From an uncultured Acidimicrobiaceae bacterium (lineage in GTDB: Bacteria; Actinomycetota; Acidimicrobiia; Acidimicrobiales; Ilumatobacteraceae), in assembly GCA_903919215.1 (NCBI GenBank), contig CAIXHI010000159.1, forward strand, positions 1 through 15,044: a DNA stretch of 15,044 bases, given 5' to 3'. This document shows positions 1 through 6,478 of this stretch, piece by piece. The position numbers and the translations under genes are program-made. The number at the start of each line of letters is the position of its first letter. The stretch's first letter is position 1. Below the pieces are notes generated by a model that saw nothing but the letters and a program-made list of their open reading frames with translations, made no database searches and was not told the DNA's origin.

Positions 1-2028
1 GGCGCGCCCTACCTGGACGAAGACATCTACCGCGACACGCCACTTCCGCACCGACTCGTGCACGGCGGCTTCGCCGACACCGACACCCGATTCACGTTCT
101 ACTTCCCCGATCAAGGGTACGAGGGTCGCATGTTCCAGCCGATCGAGGGCGGGCACGGCGGCCATGAGCGCAGCTTCGACGGGGAGCTGGTGTTCGAGCG
201 CGTCGGTCTGCCGATGATCACCCGCCTCGGCGGGTACATGGTGGAGTCCAACCAGGGCCACATCGGTGACGACATCGATCAACGTGCTGGCGACGATCCG
301 CGCATGTACGGCTATCGCGCGAGCGCCGAATGTGCACGGTTCTCGAAACACATTGCGGCTCAGATCTACGGCGACCAGCCGCATCACTCGTATGTGTTCG
401 GTGGCAGTGGCGGCGGCCGCCGCTCGCCGCTGTGTCTGGAGAATGCTCCGGACGTGTACGACGGAGCGCTGCCCTATATGGGCGGCGGCGACATCGCCCC
501 GTTGGGCAGCATGTCACGCATCAGGGGTTCGCAGGTGATGTCGTTCGCCTCGATGTTCAACGTGCAGCGAGTGCTCGGCACGCAGATCCTCGACGTCACG
601 GATGCAATGGCGCCCGGTGGCAGCGGCGACCCGTACGAGGGCTTGGACACGCACCAGCGCGAGGAGCTGGCCAGCCTTTATCGCCAGGGCTTCCCAATGG
701 GCGACGAGTTCATCATCAGCCAGCCGTTCGGACAGATCTGGCTCTGGACCTCGATCGCCGACATGCTCGTCGAACAGGACCCCACCTACTTCGCCGACTT
801 CTGGACCAAGCCCGGCTACGTGGGCCACGACCAACCCGACTTGGTGATGCCCGACGTCATCGACGTCACTGCGACTGTGCGGCGGGTGCTCACCGCACAG
901 GACTTCGTCGCGCTGGAGGGCTACTCCGGCGCCGAGTACGAAACGCTGCGCAACCTGGCACTGATCATGGCGACGATGTCGGGCGACTGGTCGCTGCCCA
1001 TCGCCGTTGAACTCGACGGAGTAGGAGCTGGGTACCGGCTCGGCACCGGGGTGCGGGTGCTCACCGGCCCTGCAGCCGGCCGTCAGCTGTACGCCTCGGG
1101 GGTGTCCGGCGATTTGTTCTCCTGCGACGGTCCTGCCGAGGCGAACATCGAGCGCTTCCGTGGCGTTTCCGTGGGCGATCAGGTGCATGTCGACAACCGC
1201 AAGTTCCTGGCGTTCTGCTACTTCGCCCGCCACCACCTGATGGAGGACGAGCAGTTCGACTCGCTGCGGGTGGACGGTGTGCCCGTGTATCCGCAGCACC
1301 CGGTGCCGCTGATGTCGCCGTTGATGGGGGTGTCGTACTCGGGCGAGTTGCAGGGCAAGTTGCTGTGGGTTCATCACACCCACGACGCATCGCTGTGGCC
1401 GCCCCAAGGTGTGATCTATCAGAAGGCTGCACGGGCTGCACTGGGCGACCAGGTGGACGACCACTTCTGCATCCGCTGGACGCACAACGCCGAACACATG
1501 CCGCCGGTGATGATTCCGTCGCTGCCGAACCGCAGCGCCGCCACCTGGCTGATCGACAGTTCGCCGGTGATCGAGCAGGGCCTCGCCGACCTCGTCGATT
1601 GGGTCGAGCACGGTGTGCGCCCGATCGCCACCACCTACACCTACGCCAACGGGCAGGTCGCCCTGCCGGCAACTGCCTCCGAGCGTGGCGGTATCCAGCC
1701 CGTGGTCACTGTCACTGCCAACGGCGGAGTGCGAGCAGAGGTTGCTGTCGGCGAGTCCGTCACCGTCGAGGTGTTCGCCGAGTTACCGCCAGGCACGGGT
1801 GGCATCATTGCGGTCGACTGGGATGTCGACGGATCGGGCACGTTCCCGCGGCACGAGGAAGGTATCGACGGCACGGCGGCCAGCGTTACTCGCACGATCA
1901 CCCAGTCGTTCGGCGCCCCGGGTACGTACTTCGTGACCGCCAAAGTGTGGTCGCATCGCGCCGGCGATGTCGGTGCCACGTCCCGGCGGGTGCCGAATCT
2001 TGCTCAAGCGAGAGTGGTGGTGCACTGA
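1..2028 (+). CDS. Tannase-like alpha/beta hydrolase with C-terminal PKD-like domain, copy 1 (5'-truncated by window)
   Basis: The reading frame is open from base 1. The first codons (G-A-P-Y-L-D) align with residue 17 onward of the intact paralogue at 2822, so about 15-18 N-terminal residues lie outside the window. The in-frame GTG at 58 is internal and not the start. Tannase-family marks are a GYMVESNQGHIGDD block (tannases have a GY....TD.GH.G pattern), a nucleophile elbow YVFGGSGGGRRSP with Ser at visible residue 136, HHTHDASLWP with Asp at 462, and AEHMPP with His at 499. The C-terminal ~90 residues look like a PKD/Ig fold (WDVDGSG, then APGTYFVTAKV). Family knowledge suggests hydrolysis of an ester of an aromatic or other carboxylic acid; the real substrate is unknown. 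The residue before Ser is Gly and the one after His is Met, where tannases have Cys. The stop overlaps the SDR start (TGATG), which suggests translational coupling. Confidence 0.85.
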   Translation, partial: GAPYLDEDIYRDTPLPHRLVHGGFADTDTRFTFYFPDQGYEGRMFQPIEGGHGGHERSFDGELVFERVGLPMITRLGGYMVESNQGHIGDDIDQRAGDDPRMYGYRASAECARFSKHIAAQIYGDQPHHSYVFGGSGGGRRSPLCLENAPDVYDGALPYMGGGDIAPLGSMSRIRGSQVMSFASMFNVQRVLGTQILDVTDAMAPGGSGDPYEGLDTHQREELASLYRQGFPMGDEFIISQPFGQIWLWTSIADMLVEQDPTYFADFWTKPGYVGHDQPDLVMPDVIDVTATVRRVLTAQDFVALEGYSGAEYETLRNLALIMATMSGDWSLPIAVELDGVGAGYRLGTGVRVLTGPAAGRQLYASGVSGDLFSCDGPAEANIERFRGVSVGDQVHVDNRKFLAFCYFARHHLMEDEQFDSLRVDGVPVYPQHPVPLMSPLMGVSYSGELQGKLLWVHHTHDASLWPPQGVIYQKAARAALGDQVDDHFCIRWTHNAEHMPPVMIPSLPNRSAATWLIDSSPVIEQGLADLVDWVEHGVRPIATTYTYANGQVALPATASERGGIQPVVTVTANGGVRAEVAVGESVTVEVFAELPPGTGGIIAVDWDVDGSGTFPRHEEGIDGTAASVTRTITQSFGAPGTYFVTAKVWSHRAGDVGATSRRVPNLAQARVVVH

Positions 2029-2783
2029 TGGAACGTCGACTCGAAGGCAAGGTGGCGATGATCACCGGTACTGCCAGCGGGATGGGTCGAGCGGCAGCAA
2101 TCCGCTTCGCTGCCGAGGGTGCCCTCGTCGAGGGTTGCGACCTTGATGTCGAGGGAAACGCCGAGACGGCGGCGCTGGTCGCTGCGTCCGGAGGAGTGAT
2201 GCGCGCTACGGCGCCGATCGACTTGGCCGAAGAGGCATCGTGCCAACTGTGGGTCGATGCCGTGGTCGCGCGTCACGGACGGATCGATGTGCTCTACAAC
2301 AACGCGTCGGCGTGCGTGTTCGCGCTCATCGACCAGATGACGCGCGAGCAATGGGACTTCACGATCCGCAACGAACTGACGCTGGTGTTCGTTGCCACCA
2401 AAGCCGCATGGCCGCATCTGTGTGCAAGCCAGGGTCTCATCCTGAACACCGCATCCGTTGCCGGCCACGGCGGCGGCCCCGGCGGCATCGGTCATTCAGC
2501 CACGAAGGCCGCCGTGCTGGCGATGACTCACGTGATGGCCGCCGAAGGTGCACCGCACGGGGTGCGGGCGCTCAGTATCAGCCCGGGAGTCGTGCAGACC
2601 CCCGGCTCGGCAGACCAACTCGCGCAGCCCGGGGCAATGGACGGCCTGCTGATGGCATCGCTCGTCAAGCGTGTCGCTCAGCCTGAGGAGATCGCCGCCG
2701 TCGCCGCCTTCCTCGCCTCGTCCGAGGCTTCGTTCATGACCGGTTCCGACGTCCTGGTGGACGGCGGACTGATCAATCACTGA
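2028..2783 (+). CDS. Short-chain dehydrogenase/reductase (SDR) with His replacing the catalytic Tyr
   Basis: This 251-residue protein has the length and order of a classical SDR with a Rossmann fold. The cofactor-binding TGTASGMG is at residues 13-20, NNAS (NNAG equivalent) at 91-94, catalytic-position Ser143, Lys160, the PG-V-x-T segment after it, and the terminal SDVLVDGG. Classical SDRs oxidise or reduce an alcohol/ketone with NAD(P). The YxxxK motif reads HSATK here: residue 156 is His (codon CAT at 2493-2495), 13 residues after Ser143 as usual, and no other Tyr is nearby. Ordinary SDR chemistry may therefore be altered or lost. The ATG at 2028 overlaps the TGA of copy 1 by one base and has only a weak GTGGTGG upstream, so translation is probably coupled. 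The frame is open further upstream to 1365, but that part is shadow sequence under copy 1. Fold assignment is secure; activity is not. Confidence 0.93.
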   Translation: MERRLEGKVAMITGTASGMGRAAAIRFAAEGALVEGCDLDVEGNAETAALVAASGGVMRATAPIDLAEEASCQLWVDAVVARHGRIDVLYNNASACVFALIDQMTREQWDFTIRNELTLVFVATKAAWPHLCASQGLILNTASVAGHGGGPGGIGHSATKAAVLAMTHVMAAEGAPHGVRALSISPGVVQTPGSADQLAQPGAMDGLLMASLVKRVAQPEEIAAVAAFLASSEASFMTGSDVLVDGGLINH

Positions 2784-2810
2784 CCCACCGTCCCAATCTC
2801 CGCATCTATG

Positions 2811-2814
2811 AGGA
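2811..2814 (+). promoter_or_regulatory. Ribosome binding site fixing a GTG start
   Basis: AGGA lies 7 bases upstream of the GTG at 2822. The nearby ATG at 2808 runs into a stop after five codons, so it cannot start the gene. The GTG start also gives an N-terminus (MSDIDLSGY) matching that of the copy at 6479 (MSTIDLTGY). Confidence 0.75.
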
Positions 2815-2821
2815 ACTCAAC

Positions 2822-4912
2822 GTGAGCGATATCGACCTCTCCGGCTACCAGGTGACCGACACGTTCTTCGGCGCCCCGTACATCGAGATCGATGAAGCCC
2901 GCGAACGGCCGTCGCCGCACCGCTTCATCGAGGGTGGCTTCGCCGAGACGGACACCCGTTTCGCGTTCTACTTCCCGCCGGCCGAGCAGTACCAGGGCCG
3001 CATGTTCCAGCCGCTCGAGGGTGGCCACGGGGGTCACACGGTCACGTTCGGCGGTGGCATGCTCGGCGAGATGTTCCAGCGCATCGCACTCGGTGCACGC
3101 CTCGGTGGGTACATGGTCGAGTCGAACCAGGGTCACATCGGCGACAACCTCGATCCACGCCACGGCGACAACCCCACGCTCTACGGTCACCTCGCCAGCG
3201 CGGAGTCGGCGCGGCTGTCGAAGTATGTCGCCGCGCAGGTCTACGGCAGCGCACCGCATCACGCATATGTGTACGGGGGCAGCGGTGGCGGTCGCCGCTC
3301 GCCGCTGTGCCTGGAGAACAGCCCGGGTGTGTGGGACGGCGCGATGCCGTCCACCAGCGGAGGTGACATTGCCGAGCACGGCAACACCAAGCGGGTGAAG
3401 GCCGGTTCGGTGATGTCGTTCGGCCAGATGTTCAATGTGCAGCGATTGCTCGGCAAGGCGGGCATCATCGCTCTGGCCGACCGGATGGCGCCGGGAGGCA
3501 GCGGGAATCCGTTCGAGGGCCTGACATCGCACCAGCGCGACGAACTCGCCAGCCTGTACCGCCAGGGCTACGCGCAAGGCAACGAGTTCATGATCAGCGA
3601 ACCGATGGGTCAGATGTGGTTGTACACATCGCTGTCCGACGAGTTGGTGACCAACGATCCCGAGTACTTCCGCAAGTTCTGGACCGAGCCCGGGTACGTG
3701 GGTCACGACGAGCCCGATGCCGTGTTGGGCGATTTGATCGATCAGGAGTGCACTGTCGTGCGCACGCTGTCCGCCCGCGAACTCAACGAGCTGGTCGAGT
3801 ACGCCGGACCCGAGTTCCAGACCATGCGCATCCTCGCCGCCATCGTCGGCGCGGGAAGCGACGCGTACGACTTCCCCTATGCGGTGGAGCTTGCCGGTCT
3901 CGAAGGCGGTTACCGGGTGGGCGCCAATGTCAAGGTGCTGACGGGTGACGCCGCTGGGCGCTCATTGCACGCCACCGGGGTGGCTGGCAACGTGTTCGCC
4001 TGCGACGGCACCGGCGACGCGAACACCAAGCGGTTCATGGGCGTGCAGCCCGGCGACAAGGTGCACGTCAGTAACCGAGTGTTCCTGGCCTATTGCTACT
4101 TCGCCCGCTACCACGTCATGGATGACGAGCCCGCGTTCGATCATCTACGCCTCGACGGTGTGCCGATCTTCCCGCAGCATCCGGTGCCGGAGATGTCGCC
4201 GTTGATGGGCGTGTGCTACTCGGGCAGGTACGAGGGCAAGTTGCTCTGGATCCACCACACGCACGACTCGTCCGTGTGGCCAGGGTGGGGCACGCTGTAC
4301 CACCGGGCCGTGTTGCAGGCGCAGGGTGAGGAGGGTGCGGCCAAGAACTTCCGCATCCGTTGGACCGAGTTCGCCGAGCACGGGCCGTACCACATGGTGC
4401 CGCCCGAGCCGCGGCGAGTGGCGGCCACGAGGTTGATCGACAACCGGGGGATCATGGAGCAGTCGCTGAGAGATCTCGTCGACTGGGTCGAACTTGGGGT
4501 CGAGCCTGCGGGAACGAACTATTCGGTGCGCAGCGGTCAGGTCGTGTTGTCCGCAGATGCCAGCGTGCGCGGTGGCATTCAGCCGGTGGCCCATGTCGCC
4601 GCCAACGGTGTGCTGCGGGCCGAGGTGAAGGTCGGTGAGCCGGTGCAACTGGTGGTGAAGGCGACAGTGCCGCCAGGTGCAGGCACCATTGTGGAGGTGC
4701 TCTGGGACTTCGACGGTTCAGGAACGTACCCGTTCCGTCACGACGAGGTCGACGGCAGTCAGAGCACGCTCACGCTGAGCACCACGAGGACGTACGACAC
4801 GCCGGGCACGTACTTCGTGACGGCGCGTGTGAACTCTCACCGCGCCGGCGAACTGAATGGCGTGCTCGACCGTATCGAGACGATCGGCCAGGCGCGAGTT
4901 GTCGTGAACTGA
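2822..4912 (+). CDS. Tannase-like alpha/beta hydrolase with C-terminal PKD-like domain, copy 2
   Basis: This intact 696-residue member starts at GTG with a clear AGGA 7 bases upstream. The N-terminus is polar, with no signal peptide or membrane segment, so the protein is probably cytoplasmic. Tannase-type landmarks are the GYMVESNQGHIGD block (residues 96-108), the nucleophile elbow with Ser154, Asp482 in HHTHDSSVWP and His520 in AEHGPYH. The Asp-to-His spacing of 38 resembles fungal feruloyl esterase/tannase. The Ser-to-Asp region of 328 residues is long and includes a beta-rich stretch at about 355-435 (GGYRVGANVKVL, then GVQPGDKVHV). Residues ~600-696 form a PKD-like domain (WDFDGSG, DTPGTYFVTARV). 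Gly153 and Gly521 stand where tannases have the paired cysteines. It lies 38 bases after the SDR and is probably cotranscribed. Esterase function is inferred from the family; the substrate is unknown. Confidence 0.92.
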   Translation: MSDIDLSGYQVTDTFFGAPYIEIDEARERPSPHRFIEGGFAETDTRFAFYFPPAEQYQGRMFQPLEGGHGGHTVTFGGGMLGEMFQRIALGARLGGYMVESNQGHIGDNLDPRHGDNPTLYGHLASAESARLSKYVAAQVYGSAPHHAYVYGGSGGGRRSPLCLENSPGVWDGAMPSTSGGDIAEHGNTKRVKAGSVMSFGQMFNVQRLLGKAGIIALADRMAPGGSGNPFEGLTSHQRDELASLYRQGYAQGNEFMISEPMGQMWLYTSLSDELVTNDPEYFRKFWTEPGYVGHDEPDAVLGDLIDQECTVVRTLSARELNELVEYAGPEFQTMRILAAIVGAGSDAYDFPYAVELAGLEGGYRVGANVKVLTGDAAGRSLHATGVAGNVFACDGTGDANTKRFMGVQPGDKVHVSNRVFLAYCYFARYHVMDDEPAFDHLRLDGVPIFPQHPVPEMSPLMGVCYSGRYEGKLLWIHHTHDSSVWPGWGTLYHRAVLQAQGEEGAAKNFRIRWTEFAEHGPYHMVPPEPRRVAATRLIDNRGIMEQSLRDLVDWVELGVEPAGTNYSVRSGQVVLSADASVRGGIQPVAHVAANGVLRAEVKVGEPVQLVVKATVPPGAGTIVEVLWDFDGSGTYPFRHDEVDGSQSTLTLSTTRTYDTPGTYFVTARVNSHRAGELNGVLDRIETIGQARVVVN

Positions 4913-4943
4913 CCCCACGGCCGATCGGGGGATCGGTGTGGGG
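4913..4943 (+). other. Operon-internal hairpin directly after a stop codon
   Basis: The base after the TGA of copy 2 begins a stem: CCCCAC (4913-4918) pairs with GTGGGG (4938-4943), and CCGATC (4921-4926) pairs with GATCGG (4931-4936), with a GGGG loop and a GG/T internal mismatch. No T-run follows, so it is not a classical intrinsic terminator. It may stabilise mRNA ends or attenuate transcription between genes. Confidence 0.6.
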
Positions 4944-4977
4944 ATGTCGAACTACACAGAGAAATGGGGATCCGAGG

Positions 4978-6342
4978 ATGAGCAATGACCGTGTGATGGT
5001 GATCTCGGCTGATGGCCACGCTGGCGCGCCGCCCGAGTACTACCGCGACTATCTCGAGAGCAAGTACCACGATGCGCTCGACGGACTCGTGGCCATCGAC
5101 CGCGAGTGGCGCGACAATGCGATCTCCCAGCGCCGGTTCAGTGACGAGACGCTCGACCTCATCGACCGCGGCGGGGCCATTCGTGGCGGCGGCGAGTTCG
5201 GCGCATGGGAACTGGACAAACGCTTGGCGGAGATGGACCGCGAGGGCGTAGTTGCTGATGTGCTCGTGCCTGGTCACCAGGTGTCGATGCTGCCGTTCTT
5301 CAGCCATATCAACGGCACGTTCCCGCCCGACATGCGTCGCGCTGGCGGCCGGGCGTACCACCGCCAGTTGGCGGACTGGATGGCTGAGTCGAATGGCCGG
5401 CTGTTCGGCATCGCCGACCCTGGCCCCTGCCTGGATCTGGACGACACCGTGCAGGAGTTGCAGTGGCTGGCGGCCCACGGGTTCGTCGGCGTGGCGCCTC
5501 CCGGCAATGTGTTCGACCCGAGCCTGCCGCCGCTCACCTCGCGTCATTGGGATCCGTTCTGGGCTGCGTGCGAGGAGCTCGGGTTGGTGCTCACTGTCCA
5601 CGCTGCATTCGGGCTACCGCAGTACGGCGACACCGCCCGCGAACGCCGCCAGATGGCGCCGGATCCGGAAGCGGCGTTGAAGGAACACATGGCGATGGCA
5701 ACATCGATCGACCAGTTCCCGAAGAACAGTCCACAACTTCTGGCACTCACCATCCCGCGTCGGGTCACGTGGCAACTGATGATGGGCGGTGTCTTCGACC
5801 GCTTCCCGGGCCTGAAGCTCGTGCTCAGCGAGGTACGTGCCGATTGGGTGCCAGCGGTGAAACAGGTCGCGGAAAAGTGGTTCGGCCCAGAGCACCGCGG
5901 ACTGCAGCGTTCACCCAGTGAGTACTGGGCCGACCACATCTACGTGGTCCCATCGTCGCCGCGACCCTACGAGGTGGAACTCCGCCACGAGATCGGCCTC
6001 GATCGGTTCATGTTCGGCATGGACTTCCCGCATCCGGAGGGTACGTGGCCCAACACCCGCGAGTGGATCAGCGATGCATTCCACGGGGTGCCGCTGGACG
6101 AGACCCGGCGGATCATGGGTGAGAACGCGGCCGAGTGCTTCGGTCTCGACGTTGCTTCGCTGCGGGCGCTCGCCGACCGAATCGGGCCGACGCCCGCCGA
6201 GGTCACCGGCGAACGGCCAACTGAGGCGTTGGTGCAGCACTTTCACCTGCGCTCGGGGTATCGCCGCCCGCAGGAACGCGTCGAGTCGACATTCTACGAC
6301 GACATGATCGCCGCCGACCAGGCCGCCCTCACCGCGCACTGA
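4978..6342 (+). CDS. Amidohydrolase-2 family TIM-barrel enzyme, copy A
   Basis: This 454-residue protein resembles the amidohydrolase-related (ACMSD-like) family, which includes metal-dependent hydrolases, hydratases and decarboxylases of small carboxylic or aromatic acids. Visible landmarks are a strand-1 motif ISADGH (Asp12-Gly-His14, in place of the commoner HxH), LTVHAAFG (His208), LSEVRADW (Glu285, Asp289) and FGMDFPHPEGTWP (Asp349, His352), which is a characteristic barrel-end motif of this group. The ATG at 4978 was chosen because GGGGA (4966-4970) sits 7 bases upstream and because the paralogue at 8650 begins with the same motif at a similar distance. An upstream in-frame GTG at 4936 lies inside the preceding hairpin and adds unrelated residues. 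It follows copy 2 by 65 bases, suggesting a shared pathway. Reaction and substrate cannot be stated; decarboxylation or hydrolysis of a product of the neighbouring esterase is a guess. Confidence 0.9.
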   Translation: MSNDRVMVISADGHAGAPPEYYRDYLESKYHDALDGLVAIDREWRDNAISQRRFSDETLDLIDRGGAIRGGGEFGAWELDKRLAEMDREGVVADVLVPGHQVSMLPFFSHINGTFPPDMRRAGGRAYHRQLADWMAESNGRLFGIADPGPCLDLDDTVQELQWLAAHGFVGVAPPGNVFDPSLPPLTSRHWDPFWAACEELGLVLTVHAAFGLPQYGDTARERRQMAPDPEAALKEHMAMATSIDQFPKNSPQLLALTIPRRVTWQLMMGGVFDRFPGLKLVLSEVRADWVPAVKQVAEKWFGPEHRGLQRSPSEYWADHIYVVPSSPRPYEVELRHEIGLDRFMFGMDFPHPEGTWPNTREWISDAFHGVPLDETRRIMGENAAECFGLDVASLRALADRIGPTPAEVTGERPTEALVQHFHLRSGYRRPQERVESTFYDDMIAADQAALTAH

Positions 6343-6379
6343 CGCACCCTGACCCACCCTCACCCACCCTGACCCACCC
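6340..6379 (+). repeat. Four 10-bp tandem repeats beginning on a stop codon
   Basis: The units are TGACGCACCC, TGACCCACCC, TCACCCACCC and TGACCCACCC, in direct tandem. The first TGA is the stop codon of the amidohydrolase. Because the period is 10, further TGA triplets fall in other frames. The array leads towards the hairpin at 6400. Confidence 0.85.
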
Positions 6380-6399
6380 GATTCCGGACCCATCCCATC

Positions 6400-6448
6400 T
6401 GCGTTTGAAGCCTGAACCGCACAGGGTGCGGTTTCGGCTTCAAACGCA
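6400..6448 (+). other. Long inverted repeat (hairpin) upstream of tannase-like copy 3
   Basis: A 13-bp outer stem (6400-6412 with 6436-6448, TGCGTTTGAAGCC and its complement) encloses a 2-base mismatch and an 8-bp inner stem (AACCGCAC with GTGCGGTT), with loop AGG. It ends 30 bases before the ATG at 6479 and has no downstream T-run. Candidates are an attenuator, an mRNA-processing or stability stem, a dispersed palindromic repeat, or a terminator-like element. The adjacent genes run in the same direction. Confidence 0.75.
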
Positions 6449-6478
6449 ACAGAACTTGAACACAGGAGAGCGAGAGCA

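Noticed and set aside
58..60. GTG as the start of hydrolase copy 1
   Set aside because: Homology to the other copies continues upstream to base 1, so the true start is outside the window.
514..1611. Long antisense open frames under the hydrolases (also about 2777-3706, 6902-7762, 7844-8566, 10238-11314)
   Set aside because: They recur at similar positions under each paralogue, are rich in His/Arg/Val and match no family. They are explained by third-position G/C bias of the real genes.
1365..2027. Upstream extension of the SDR frame
   Set aside because: The extension is Arg-rich shadow sequence beneath hydrolase copy 1. SDR homology begins at the ATG at 2028.
4936..4977. Alternative GTG start for amidohydrolase A
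   Set aside because: It lies inside a hairpin, adds 14 residues unlike the paralogue, and a better ribosome binding site serves the ATG at 4978.
6340..6448. Possible CRISPR or attachment site in the repeat and hairpin gap
   Set aside because: The 10-bp units have no spacers, no integrase or cas gene is present, and the palindrome is a single copy.
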